Source of the DNA: Anaerolineales bacterium
GTDB lineage: Bacteria; Chloroflexota; Anaerolineae; Anaerolineales; Villigracilaceae
Direction of reading: 5' to 3'
Assembly: GCA_020851785.1 (NCBI GenBank)
Contig: JADZCC010000017.1
Span: forward strand, 1 to 60,006
Length of the DNA: 60,006 bases
The position numbers were made by a program, and so were the translations under genes. Of the stretch, positions 16,543-23,798 are shown one piece after another (the first letter of the stretch is position 1; every line of letters starts with the position of its first letter). The notes under the pieces were generated by a model. It had not been told where the DNA came from and ran no database searches. It saw nothing but the letters and a program-made list of their open reading frames with translations.

Positions 16543-16983
16543 ATGACGCTTATTGAAACTTCCCTCAACATTAACGCAACCCCGGAAAAAATCTTTGCTT
16601 ATGTTTCAAGTTTGGAGAGCTTGAAGAACGATTATGTAGTTGGCATCGAAGCGGATGGCCCGATTAAACTCGGTGCGAAGATAAAAACCAAAATCAAATC
16701 TGCCCTGGGCGTGGTGAATGAGATTACTTCCCAAGTCGTCGCTTATGAAGAGAATAAAGTCTTTGGAACCAAGACCTTCGCCGCTCCGCCCGCCTCGGAC
16801 GTGACCAGCTCTTACATCCTCGAAAAAGACGGCAGTGGCGCCAAAGTGACCATGCAAATTGAAGCGCAGTTAACCCCGCCCGGAATGCCCTCCATGCCCG
16901 GCATGGAAGAGATGATGAAAAAACAAATGCTCGCGGGCTACGAAGCCGCCCTGGCCGCGTTAAAGAAAAAACTTGAAGGCTAG
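16543..16983 (+). CDS. SRPBCC-fold protein
   Basis: A 146-residue SRPBCC/START-like protein. It begins with a strand IETSLNINATPEKIFAYVSSLE (the usual I-xA-PxxxVxxxV helix-grip opening), continues with alternating strands and ends with a long helix (EEMMKKQMLAGYEAALAALKKKLEG) after a Met/Pro-rich turn PPGMPSMPGM. The fold binds hydrophobic ligands or stabilises complexes (CoxG, polyketide cyclase, Aha1 relatives). No specific function can be assigned. RBS TAGGAGAATAAATC. It lies 41 bp after the metal permease and ends at a bidirectional terminator. Confidence 0.75.
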   Translation: MTLIETSLNINATPEKIFAYVSSLESLKNDYVVGIEADGPIKLGAKIKTKIKSALGVVNEITSQVVAYEENKVFGTKTFAAPPASDVTSSYILEKDGSGAKVTMQIEAQLTPPGMPSMPGMEEMMKKQMLAGYEAALAALKKKLEG

Positions 16984-17003
16984 CTTTCCAGTTGTCAAAC
17001 TTA

Positions 17004-17038
17004 CGCCGCAGAGAAAGGTTCTCTGCGGCGCTTCTTTT
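17004..17038. terminator. Bidirectional terminator
   Basis: A 12-bp perfect stem (CGCCGCAGAGAA with TTCTCTGCGGCG), 3-nt loop, then CTTCTTTTTA. It separates the convergent SRPBCC and folK2 genes. Confidence 0.85.
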
Positions 17039-17514
17039 TAAAATATAAGATCTGCGCGCCGAAAAATTGACTGTGCGCCTTCGGTTTGCGCGACGAAAGC
17101 GGATAATTTCTTTTTGTGGAGCGGATGCATGAAATCGGGGAGCAAATCCGCCAACGGCGCGGCGACAAACGCATACTCCCAATACTTAATTTGAATGGGT
17201 TTGTCGTCAAACAACACCAGATCAATATCCAGCGTGCGCGGCGCGTTTTTCTCCGCATTGCGAATCCGTCCAAGTTTAGATTCGATGGGGCGGATGACCT
17301 TTTCTTTTAATTCCGCAGGCTGTAAATCAGTTAAAAACAAAACGCAGAGGTTTAAAAAGTTTGGCCCGTCAAAACCCACCGAAGGCGATTCCCAAACTTT
17401 AGAAATTGAAACAACCTCGCCAGCTTGACGAAGCAAATCCAGCGCTTTGGGTAAATTCAATTGCGGCTCAATGTTCGAGCCGCAATTGAGATAGGCGCGA
17501 TGCAGGTTATTCAT
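17038..17514 (-). CDS. folK: HPPK-like protein (FolK, divergent copy 2)
   Basis: A 158-residue HPPK-fold protein starting at MNNLHRAYLNCGSN. It keeps the GSN turn, the PNFLN segment, the GRIRNAEKNAPRTLDIDLVLFDD stretch with the DxD Mg site, and the closing APLADLLPDFMHP. It lacks the IPHPxxxxR block that follows the DxD in standard HPPK (here IKYWEYAFVAAPL). It overlaps the end of folB by 8 bp, so the two are co-translated. It may still be a pyrophosphokinase, perhaps for a modified pterin, or a partner of FolB. The complete copy is at 3375-3860. A longer in-frame start upstream lies inside folB and was rejected. Confidence 0.82.
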   Translation of the reverse strand: MNNLHRAYLNCGSNIEPQLNLPKALDLLRQAGEVVSISKVWESPSVGFDGPNFLNLCVLFLTDLQPAELKEKVIRPIESKLGRIRNAEKNAPRTLDIDLVLFDDKPIQIKYWEYAFVAAPLADLLPDFMHPLHKKKLSAFVAQTEGAQSIFRRADLIF

Positions 17515-17863
17515 CGCGCGCGCGATCAATTTCCACGCCGACCGATTTGGCAAAACGTACCGCCCCGGGTTTTTCCACGCGCACAATCGCCCGCGTTACG
17601 CCGTTTTGCGCCAGACAAATCTTCATCAAATCGGCGGCCAGCGCTTCCACCGTCAGGCGTTTGGCGGTTTCGGCGTGCGTTTGAATCTGCTTGGAGAGGG
17701 AACTGTAATCCACGCAATCGGCAATCGCGTCGCTTGCGGCGGCGCGGCGCGTATCGCTAAAGACGGTGATATTAATCAGCATATCCTGCGGCTTTTCGCG
17801 CTCCCATTCGCGGATGCCGATAATCCCGCGCACCAGCAAATCTTTGATGAAAGTTTTATCCAT
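17507..17863 (-). CDS. folB: Dihydroneopterin aldolase
   Basis: A 118-residue FolB that converts dihydroneopterin to 6-hydroxymethyl-dihydropterin and glycolaldehyde, and often epimerises it. It shows LLVRGIIGIREWEREKPQDM (catalytic Glu), CVDYSSLSKQI, LTVEALAADL, and RVEKPGAVRFAKSVGV (active-site Lys). RBS AAGGAGAAAAAC. It overlaps folK copy 2 and lies downstream of the FolM-like gene, separated by a 70-bp gap that contains a three-stem structure (17878-17928). Confidence 0.92.
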   Translation of the reverse strand: MDKTFIKDLLVRGIIGIREWEREKPQDMLINITVFSDTRRAAASDAIADCVDYSSLSKQIQTHAETAKRLTVEALAADLMKICLAQNGVTRAIVRVEKPGAVRFAKSVGVEIDRARDE

Positions 17864-17877
17864 GTTTTTCTCCTTGT

Positions 17878-17928
17878 GGAGTCCATCAGCTTGCTGATGG
17901 ATAATCGAGTAGCAAGCTACTCGACTCC
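17878..17928. repeat. Three-stem (cloverleaf-like) inverted repeat
   Basis: An outer stem GGAGTC/GACTCC encloses two perfect hairpins: TCCATCAGC-TT-GCTGATGGA (17882-17901) and CGAGTAGC-AA-GCTACTCG (17906-17923). It lies just upstream of the folB RBS, in the folM-folB gap. It could be an mRNA processing or stability element or a small palindromic repeat. There is no T-run, so it is not a standard terminator. Confidence 0.7.
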
Positions 17929-17932
17929 ATAA

Positions 17933-18652
17933 TTAAATTAAATGTCGCCCGCCATCCAGATGGATGATTTCGCCGGTAAGGTAAGCGGGCCCGGATAATA
18001 AAAAGATCAGCGCGTCTTCGACTTCGCCCGCCTCAGCCCAGCGTTGAGCGGGTACGCTTTCTATGATCTTTTCACTCGCCGATTCATTCGCGGGCGGCAA
18101 AATTGCGCCCAGCGCCAATCCGTTCACCTGAATAGCTGGGGCGAGGGCCACCGCCAGAGATTTGGTGAGCGAAGCTAATGCGGCTTTGCTGATCGTGTAT
18201 GGGAAATGATCCGCGCCCGGGCGGAGGGCGCGCCAATCGAGGAGGTTGACGATGCGTCCGTGTGTGGCGTGTTTGGCGAAGGCCTGACTCAGCAGAAAGG
18301 GCGCAGTTAAGTTAATTGCTAAATGATTTTGCCAACCTTCCAGCGTGGTGTCTTGCAGGCTGAGGTTTTCAAAGATGGCGGCGTTATTGACCAGCGCGTC
18401 CAATGGAGCCAGTTGGCTGGCTTGGGCAATTAAGGAAGAGACTGATTCGGCGTTGGAAAGATCGGCGGAGAGGACCCAGCTTTGGGCGTGGAAAGAAGCG
18501 AGTTCCGCTTGTACATCCAGCGCTTCTTTTTCAGAATGTCCATGATGGATGACGACGTTCGCGCCCGCCCTCCCGCAGGCCAGGGCAAACAAACGCCCCA
18601 GGCGCCGCGCCGCGCCGGTGATCAAAATTGTTTTGCCTTTAAGGGATTCCAT
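17933..18652 (-). CDS. Pteridine reductase-like SDR (FolM-type)
   Basis: A 239-residue short-chain dehydrogenase. ILITGAARRLGR has the double Arg of pteridine reductases in place of TGxxxGIG; then come LVNNAAIFEN, the active-site region with YTISKAAL (Tyr-x-x-x-Lys), and NGLALGAILPPAN, which resembles the PGAILxP loop of PTR1/FolM. These features point to dihydropteridine or dihydromonapterin reductase rather than a fatty-acid or sugar SDR. The context agrees: folB and folK are downstream, and an aromatic amino acid hydroxylase, which needs a tetrahydropterin, is divergent from it. Substrate is an inference. Confidence 0.8.
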   Translation of the reverse strand: MESLKGKTILITGAARRLGRLFALACGRAGANVVIHHGHSEKEALDVQAELASFHAQSWVLSADLSNAESVSSLIAQASQLAPLDALVNNAAIFENLSLQDTTLEGWQNHLAINLTAPFLLSQAFAKHATHGRIVNLLDWRALRPGADHFPYTISKAALASLTKSLAVALAPAIQVNGLALGAILPPANESASEKIIESVPAQRWAEAGEVEDALIFLLSGPAYLTGEIIHLDGGRHLI

Positions 18653-18736
18653 GATTTAAGATTGTATCACTCGTTTCTTGACTTTCGTTTTTGGCGGTGA
18701 TAAGATGAAAATAACTTTTTCAGAAAGGTTGCGCCG

Positions 18737-19750
18737 ATGGCTAAAAATCAGAATGCGCCAATGTACACGGGGGAAATTGCAAAACAAGAGTTTGACCCAA
18801 CCCAAGAATATTCAATTGAAAATCAGGAAATCGTTTTCAGCCCGGAGCAGAATGCCATCTGGGCTGATCTTTTTTCTGGCGTGCATCAGCCGTATTTGCT
18901 GGAGCATTTGTGCCGCGAATATCTTACCGGCTTGGGTTTCCTGCAGTTAGACCCGCGCCAAATTCCGAGCGTGGCGCACCTCAATCAACAGATTACGCCG
19001 CGGAGCGGCTGGCGCATTGAGCGCACGGCTGTGCGTTATACGCTGGCGGATGATTGGTATCAAAAATTTGCGCGGCGGATTTTTTTGATCACCGATTATT
19101 TACGAACCCGCGAGCAGATGGAATTTACGCCGGAGCCGGATATGTTCCATGATATTTTCGGTCATCTGCCGTTTCTCACGCAGGAGTTTTACGCCAGGAT
19201 TGAAGATAAATTTGCGCCCGCTTATTTAAAGGCGACGTCGGAAGAACGCGAAGTGATTAAACGGCTGGCCTGGTATAGCACCGAGTTTGGGTTGGTGGTG
19301 CAGGAGAATCGCTTTAAGGTGTTTGGCGCGGGGATCATCTCCAGCCGCAGTGAGTTGACGCATACGATCATGGAGTTTTATCGCCTCGGGCGCGATAATG
19401 TGATTGACTATAGCCGCGAGATTTTTCCGCAACTGCAGGAGAATTTTGCGCGCCACAAAGCGGACGTTTTGCGCGTCATTCAGGGCGTGAACGGCCTGCA
19501 TCAAAAAGGGCAAATGTCCTCGGCGGAGCAGGGCTGGAGCGTGGTCAGCGCCTTGTGCGCTCAATTGCAAATTCCGCGCGCCGGTTATTTGGGCGGCGAA
19601 GTGATTTTGGCTCCGTTTGAGCTTGAGACGATTGCCTTGATTCCAAAGACGGTCTATGCGTTTAACCCGATGTTCTTCGTTTGCGAATCCCTTGAAAAGA
19701 TGGATGCGACTCTGGAAAGCTATTTGCGGCCGATCGCGCAGAGGGCGTAG
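18737..19750 (+). CDS. Aromatic amino acid hydroxylase (phenylalanine 4-hydroxylase type)
   Basis: A 337-residue pterin-dependent hydroxylase. The iron triad is in place: PDMFHDIFGHLPFL gives the two His four residues apart, and LAWYSTEFGLV gives the Glu. SSRSELTHTI and the earlier QITPRSGWRIERT also match the catalytic domain. There is no N-terminal ACT regulatory domain, as in other bacterial enzymes. It should convert Phe to Tyr with tetrahydropterin and oxygen, implying at least microaerobic life. RBS AGAAAGGTTGCGCCG. It is divergent from a FolM-like reductase with 84 bp between starts, and that unit could make and recycle its cofactor. Confidence 0.9.
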   Translation: MAKNQNAPMYTGEIAKQEFDPTQEYSIENQEIVFSPEQNAIWADLFSGVHQPYLLEHLCREYLTGLGFLQLDPRQIPSVAHLNQQITPRSGWRIERTAVRYTLADDWYQKFARRIFLITDYLRTREQMEFTPEPDMFHDIFGHLPFLTQEFYARIEDKFAPAYLKATSEEREVIKRLAWYSTEFGLVVQENRFKVFGAGIISSRSELTHTIMEFYRLGRDNVIDYSREIFPQLQENFARHKADVLRVIQGVNGLHQKGQMSSAEQGWSVVSALCAQLQIPRAGYLGGEVILAPFELETIALIPKTVYAFNPMFFVCESLEKMDATLESYLRPIAQRA

Positions 19751-19785
19751 AACGGGGTTCGCTTACTTGTGAACCCCGTTTTGCC
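19751..19785. terminator. Bidirectional terminator overlapping a coding end
   Basis: AACGGGGTTC/GAACCCCGTT stem with TTTTG. One arm lies inside the last codons of the aminotransferase (stop 19763-19765). It separates two convergent genes. Confidence 0.7.
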
Positions 19786-21007
19786 GAAACGACTCTTTGA
19801 GCGTTCCGCCCAGCCGCGTAATTCCTTCGCGAATGGTCTCTGGCGTGGAGAACGAGAAGTTTAACCGCATGGTGTTCTTTCCGCCGCCGTTGGGGTGAAA
19901 GGCCACGCCCGGCACAAAGGCCACTTTCTTTTCGACTGCGGATTTTAAGACCTCCGAAGCGTCCACGCCTTCGGGGAGCATCCCCCATAAAAACATACCA
20001 CCCTGCGGCCGGGTCCAGTGCATTTCAGCGGGGAAGACTTCGTCCATCATCTCCAGCATCACGTCGCGGCGTTCTTTATACACGGCGCGAATCGTTTTGA
20101 CATGCTCGTCTAAAAAGCCGCCTTTGGCCACGTCGTAGGCCACCATCTGATTGAATGAAGAGGTGTGTAAATCTGCCGCTTGCTTGGCCAGCACAAATTT
20201 GCGAATCACCTGCGGCGGGGCGATCACCCAGGCCAGCCGCAGGCCCGGCGCGAGTAATTTGGAGAAAGTGCTTAGATAAATCACGTTGCCGGTATATTCG
20301 CCGCTTTCGTCGCCGTCGTTGCGGTAGCGGCTGTCCAGATACACCACCGAAGGGATGTTCTCGCCATCGTAGCGCAACTGTCCATATGGGTCGTCTTCAA
20401 TAATCGGCACGCCATATTGATCCGCCAGCAAAACCAGTTTTTTACGCCGTTCCAGGCTCATCGTTACGCCGGAAGGGTTTTGAAAGTTTGGGAGTACATA
20501 AATAAATTTGGGGCCCACGCGCAGGGCTTCTTCCAATTCCTCCACGCGCATTCCATGTTCATCCGAAGGCACGGAAATATATTGCGCGCCGTAGGCATTC
20601 CAGGCTTGTAAGGCGCCCAAATACGTGGGCGATTCCACCACCACATAATCGCCGCGATTGATAAATAACTTGCCGATAAAATCCAGCGCCTGTTGCGAGC
20701 CGGAGGTGATCAGAATATTGTCGGAACTAACTTTGACGCTATAGCGCCCGGTATGGCGGGCAATCATCTCGCGCAGAGGCGCGTACCCTTCGGAGGCGCC
20801 GTATTGCAAGGCCTGCGCGCCTCGCTCGCTCAAAACGCGATTACACGATTCTTCAAATTCTTTGATCGGGAAAACCTCCGGCGCGGGAAGCCCTCCGGCA
20901 AATGAAATAATATCCGGTAATTCGGTCAGCTTTAATAATTCGCGAATCGCCGAACTGGACATTCTCTGCATCCGATGCGCGTAACGGTACTCCCAGGGGG
21001 GTTGCAT
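19763..21007 (-). CDS. PLP-dependent aminotransferase (2-aminoadipate/branched-chain type)
   Basis: A 414-residue class I aminotransferase of the LysN/MocR-like catalytic-domain group: IISFAGGLPAPEVFP, LITSGSQQALDFIGK, YVLPNFQNPSGVTM, IIEDDPYGQLRYDG, and STFSKLLAPGLRLAW with the PLP Lys. Relatives use 2-aminoadipate, leucine and other bulky amino acids. RBS AAGGAGCAAAC. The leader carries a promoter, a 20-codon ORF rich in Leu/Ile/Val codons and an intrinsic terminator before the gene, suggesting attenuation by branched-chain amino acid supply. The branched-chain exporter AzlCD lies nearby. Confidence 0.88.
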   Translation of the reverse strand: MQPPWEYRYAHRMQRMSSSAIRELLKLTELPDIISFAGGLPAPEVFPIKEFEESCNRVLSERGAQALQYGASEGYAPLREMIARHTGRYSVKVSSDNILITSGSQQALDFIGKLFINRGDYVVVESPTYLGALQAWNAYGAQYISVPSDEHGMRVEELEEALRVGPKFIYVLPNFQNPSGVTMSLERRKKLVLLADQYGVPIIEDDPYGQLRYDGENIPSVVYLDSRYRNDGDESGEYTGNVIYLSTFSKLLAPGLRLAWVIAPPQVIRKFVLAKQAADLHTSSFNQMVAYDVAKGGFLDEHVKTIRAVYKERRDVMLEMMDEVFPAEMHWTRPQGGMFLWGMLPEGVDASEVLKSAVEKKVAFVPGVAFHPNGGGKNTMRLNFSFSTPETIREGITRLGGTLKESFRQNGVHK

Positions 21008-21035
21008 GTTTGCTCCTTTGAGCGAGATGATGTGA

Positions 21036-21075
21036 AATAAAAAAGTCTGATAGATATGAAGTATCTATCAGACTT
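21036..21075 (-). terminator. Attenuator-type terminator before the aminotransferase
   Basis: A 14-bp perfect stem, AAGTCTGATAGATA against TATCTATCAGACTT with a 5-nt loop, is followed on the minus strand by a T-run and then the gene's RBS. It stands between the promoter (21140-21168) and the start codon, so it must be read through for expression. A competing pair ATCAG/CTGAT just 5' could act as antiterminator. Confidence 0.75.
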
Positions 21076-21130
21076 GCTGATGAGCGGCTTGGACGAGCCG
21101 AAGGATATGTAGCGGTAACCTGTGAATCAT
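21068..21130 (-). CDS. Putative branched-chain leader peptide
   Basis: A 20-codon ORF reading MIHRLPLHILRLVQAAHQQV, then TGA. Eight of 20 residues are Leu, Ile or Val, and the Leu codons are TTA, CTA, CTT and CTC. The ATG lies 9 bases after the -10 box TAAGAT, so the message would be almost leaderless. The stop codon falls inside the 5' arm of the terminator, so ribosome position would affect hairpin formation. The arrangement fits classical attenuation of the aminotransferase. An ORF this short could occur by chance; the support comes from position and composition. Confidence 0.5.
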   Translation of the reverse strand: MIHRLPLHILRLVQAAHQQV

Positions 21131-21139
21131 AGCCGCTTA

Positions 21140-21168
21140 ATCTTACCTAGATTCTGGCGATTTGGCAA
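21140..21168 (-). promoter_or_regulatory. Promoter of the aminotransferase leader
   Basis: On the minus strand TTGCCA (21163-21168) and TAAGAT (21140-21145) are separated by 17 bp, a good sigma70-type match placed immediately before the putative leader peptide. Confidence 0.6.
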
Positions 21169-21303
21169 CTTGTGAGGAAAATGAGGTGAAAAATGGGCAA
21201 AAGCGGAGTCGCGCCAAAGCCCCGAAAAAAGACTTCATATTAAATTCAATTCAAGTCGTCGGGTGGAGATATTCCGTTTGTATAATCTTCCCATAGGTGT
21301 TAT

Positions 21304-22209
21304 ATGAAGATTTTGGCGCTTGAGAACGACCCCAAAGAATATGACTTGCTTCAAAGCGTGTTGAATGGCCCGCGGCTGGCTTTGCTGAAGGTGGATTCCA
21401 GCGAGCAGGCCTGGACGGCCATCCAGTCCGGGCTTTCGCATTTTTTGATCGCCAATTGGGATACCAGCGACGTAAAAGAGACGCAACTCATCCAACGGAT
21501 TCGGGCGCATAAATCGGATGCGCCGATTCACATCCTGTTGACCAGCGCCAAACCTTTGAATGGCGAACCCCCCGCTTCGCAGGCGGATGATTTTATTACC
21601 CGTCCGTTCAACCAGCAGGATTTGAAAAACCGCGTGGCCATGGCCGAGCGGATTATTTCTTTGGCCTGTAGTTTGGCCAGCGCCCGCTCCGAATTGGAAA
21701 CGCAGGCGGTCTTCGACCCGCTGACCGGCTTTATGAATCATCGCGCGTTTGTGCGCCAGGCGTTGGGGGAGTTGGAGCGTGCGCGCCGCGCCTCTTTGCC
21801 GTTGAGTTTAATCGCTTTGGATCTGGATCACTTCCAGCGGGTGAATGAGAAATACAGTCAGAAAACCGGCGATGAAATTTTGAAAGTGGTTTCCAACGTG
21901 ATTCGCGAGAAGAGCCGCCCGTATGATTGCATTGGGCGCTGGATGGGCGACGAGTTTATTATTTTGGTGGCGGGCGTCATCGGCGCGGACGCGGAAAAAA
22001 TTGCAGAGCGGATTATTGCCGGAGTACGCGGCTCCAGGATTGAGCTTGAAGGCGAAGCGCCGTTAAACGTCAAAGTGAGCGCGGGCGTGGCTTCGGCGGC
22101 GCGGATCAGCGCCTCGGCGGAGATTGATCCATTAATCGAAAAGGCGCGTTTTGCAGTGGCGCGCGCGCAAGAGGCGGGCGGCAATCAGGTTTTTATGGTG
22201 TTTGTTTAA
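21304..22209 (+). CDS. Receiver-like/GGDEF protein
   Basis: A 301-residue protein with an N-terminal response-regulator-like domain (1-118) and a GGDEF domain (about 132-301). In the receiver the phosphate-accepting Asp position reads Asn51 (FLIANWDTSD), and the conserved Lys-Pro is Arg-Pro (TRPF), so phosphorylation is unlikely. The GGDEF signature is MGDEF (214-218), still with Asp-Glu-Phe, and a product-inhibition RxxD site (RPYD, 205-208) lies five residues before it. It may make cyclic di-GMP or act as a sensor. Its start is divergent from the aminotransferase leader. No EAL or PilZ partner is nearby. Confidence 0.85.
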   Translation: MKILALENDPKEYDLLQSVLNGPRLALLKVDSSEQAWTAIQSGLSHFLIANWDTSDVKETQLIQRIRAHKSDAPIHILLTSAKPLNGEPPASQADDFITRPFNQQDLKNRVAMAERIISLACSLASARSELETQAVFDPLTGFMNHRAFVRQALGELERARRASLPLSLIALDLDHFQRVNEKYSQKTGDEILKVVSNVIREKSRPYDCIGRWMGDEFIILVAGVIGADAEKIAERIIAGVRGSRIELEGEAPLNVKVSAGVASAARISASAEIDPLIEKARFAVARAQEAGGNQVFMVFV

Positions 22210-22517
22210 ATTAAATTTAAAAATACCAGCGCCAACATGCCGACGAGGATGGTGAGCAGGGTGTTTTTGCTAAACCAGGCGGTGAGGATGGCCACCACGC
22301 CCGCCATCAAACGGATGTTGGTTGGCCCTAAATTAATTTGTGCGCCGCTGTAAAATAGCTCTGGAAAAACGATGGCCGCTAAAACGGCGGGGGGGACGTA
22401 ACGCAAGGCGCGTTTTAAGGTTTCTGGAATTTCCAATTTGCCAAATAAATAAATCAGCGAAAACCTCATTCCAAAAGTAATCAAACCGCCTGCCAGCATG
22501 GCCAACCAAATCTTCAT
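22206..22517 (-). CDS. azlD: AzlD-like branched-chain amino acid transport subunit
   Basis: A 103-residue membrane protein with about four helices, matching AzlD: LITFGMRFSLIYLFGKLEIPETLKRALRYVPPAVLAAIVFP is the family's conserved opening (RxxP and YVPPAVL). It overlaps the end of azlC by 4 bp. With AzlC it forms an exporter for branched-chain amino acids (AzlCD/BrnFE type). Its stop overlaps the convergent GGDEF gene by 4 bp. Confidence 0.88.
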   Translation of the reverse strand: MKIWLAMLAGGLITFGMRFSLIYLFGKLEIPETLKRALRYVPPAVLAAIVFPELFYSGAQINLGPTNIRLMAGVVAILTAWFSKNTLLTILVGMLALVFLNLI

Positions 22518-23212
22518 GCGCGTTTCTCCAAACTTGTACCGACGATAATTCCAACCAAAGCCGCAAGGATTAAACCCAGCTTGAATGGCAGGGCCTGCGC
22601 GAGTAAAGCCGTACCCCCGGCGGATAAAGCCGCCAGCGTCAGCGGTTTATCTTTTAAGATCGGCACAACCATGGCGATGAACGTCAGCGGTAACGCAAAA
22701 TCCAGCGGAATGGTTTTGAGGATGTCGTTTTCTGTCAGATAGCCCACGAGGAAAATTCCCAACGCCGTGCTGATTTGCCAATTGATCCACAGCGCACAAC
22801 CTGCGCCGAATAAAAACCAATGGCTAAATGGCGTCACGCCGTTTTTTTCATAATAGATAATGCTGGGGGCGTAGGCTTCGTCGGTTAATAAATAGGCAAG
22901 CAGAGCCTTCCATTTTACCGAGACATCTTTCAAATACGGCGCCAGCGAAGCGCTGTAGAGCATGTGACGGATGTTCACAATGGCGATGGTTAAGACAATC
23001 ACCAACGCAGGCGCAGAGTCGGCGACCAATTGCGCGGTGACGAATTGAGCCGAACCCGCAAAGACAATCGCAGACATGGCTTGCGCCGCCAATCTGGAAA
23101 GCCCGGCGTTCACGGCCAGCGCTCCGTAAATTAATCCAAATGGAAAGACTCCAACCAATAAGGGGAGTTCAGCTTTCATCCCGTCTAAAAAATTTTTCTT
23201 TGCTTCGTGCAT
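22514..23212 (-). CDS. azlC: AzlC-like branched-chain amino acid exporter large subunit
   Basis: A 232-residue polytopic membrane protein of the AzlC family, with FPFGLIYGALAVNAGLSRLAAQAMSAIVFAGSAQF near the N-terminus and NIRHMLYSASLAPYL, both family hallmarks. The start at 23212 (MHEAKK) is preferred over one seven codons upstream because GGAG lies at the right distance. It forms an operon with azlD. The nearby aminotransferase with a Leu/Ile/Val-rich leader hints at a shared theme of branched-chain amino acid balance. Confidence 0.88.
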   Translation of the reverse strand: MHEAKKNFLDGMKAELPLLVGVFPFGLIYGALAVNAGLSRLAAQAMSAIVFAGSAQFVTAQLVADSAPALVIVLTIAIVNIRHMLYSASLAPYLKDVSVKWKALLAYLLTDEAYAPSIIYYEKNGVTPFSHWFLFGAGCALWINWQISTALGIFLVGYLTENDILKTIPLDFALPLTFIAMVVPILKDKPLTLAALSAGGTALLAQALPFKLGLILAALVGIIVGTSLEKRA

Positions 23213-23369
23213 CTCTGCTCCATAAAAATACATCTGAAAGGCTTGGCTTGCGCTCGCTGATTATATCGAATTGACCTGAGGCAAAAAGCTTTGCTTGAAA
23301 ACTTGATAGAATAAAACGACGTTCCTGAAAATCACCGTCTTGAAGTTTTTATTTATAGGAGTGAACACA

Positions 23370-23789
23370 ATGACCTGGCAAACTTGGGCGTTCCTTTCGG
23401 CAATTTTCGCGGCCCTCACCGCGATCTTCGCAAAAATCGGCGTGGAAAATATCAATCCAGATTTTGCGACTTTCATCCGCACTTGCGTTATCCTGATCAC
23501 GCTGGGGCTGATTGTTTTTTTTACGCAACAATATCAATCGTTGCGTTCGATCTCGCTGAAGAGCCTGGGCTTTCTGATCCTTTCCGGGCTGGCCACTGGC
23601 GCCTCGTGGATTTGTTATTTCAGGGCGCTGAAAATTGGCAACGCCTCGCAGGTGGCCCCAATTGACAAACTCAGTCTGGCCTTTGTGGCGGTGTTCAGCC
23701 TGATCTTTTTAGGCGAACACATTCCGCTTAAGCAATGGCTGGGAATTGGACTGGTGGTTTCGGGCGTGGTGATCGTTGCGCTTAAATAA
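23370..23789 (+). CDS. Half-size EamA/EmrE-like transporter
   Basis: A 139-residue membrane protein with about five helices, equal to a single EamA domain: AIFAALTAIFAKIGVENINPDFATFIRT, LATGASWICYFRALKIGNASQVAPIDKLS, and LGEHIPLKQWLGIGLVVSGVVIVA. Such half-size proteins work as dimers, unlike the usual duplicated ten-helix form. The start is chosen for TAGGAGTGAACACA. Substrate unknown (small metabolite or cation). The TauE/SafE-like gene follows 9 bp later. Confidence 0.85.
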   Translation: MTWQTWAFLSAIFAALTAIFAKIGVENINPDFATFIRTCVILITLGLIVFFTQQYQSLRSISLKSLGFLILSGLATGASWICYFRALKIGNASQVAPIDKLSLAFVAVFSLIFLGEHIPLKQWLGIGLVVSGVVIVALK

Positions 23790-23798
23790 TTTCGCTGG

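Noticed and set aside
16724..17182. Leftward frame across the SRPBCC gene end and terminator
   Set aside because: It crosses a bidirectional terminator and overlaps both real genes; composition is Arg-rich and without domain features.
17878..17928. tRNA-like gene suggested by the cloverleaf shape
   Set aside because: It is only 51 bp, has perfect 2-nt-loop hairpins, and lacks T-loop and anticodon-loop consensus sequences.
21036..21168. Known riboswitch class upstream of the aminotransferase
   Set aside because: I compared it mentally with lysine, SAM, glycine, preQ1, fluoride and guanidine motifs and saw none of their conserved cores; a leader-peptide attenuator fits better.
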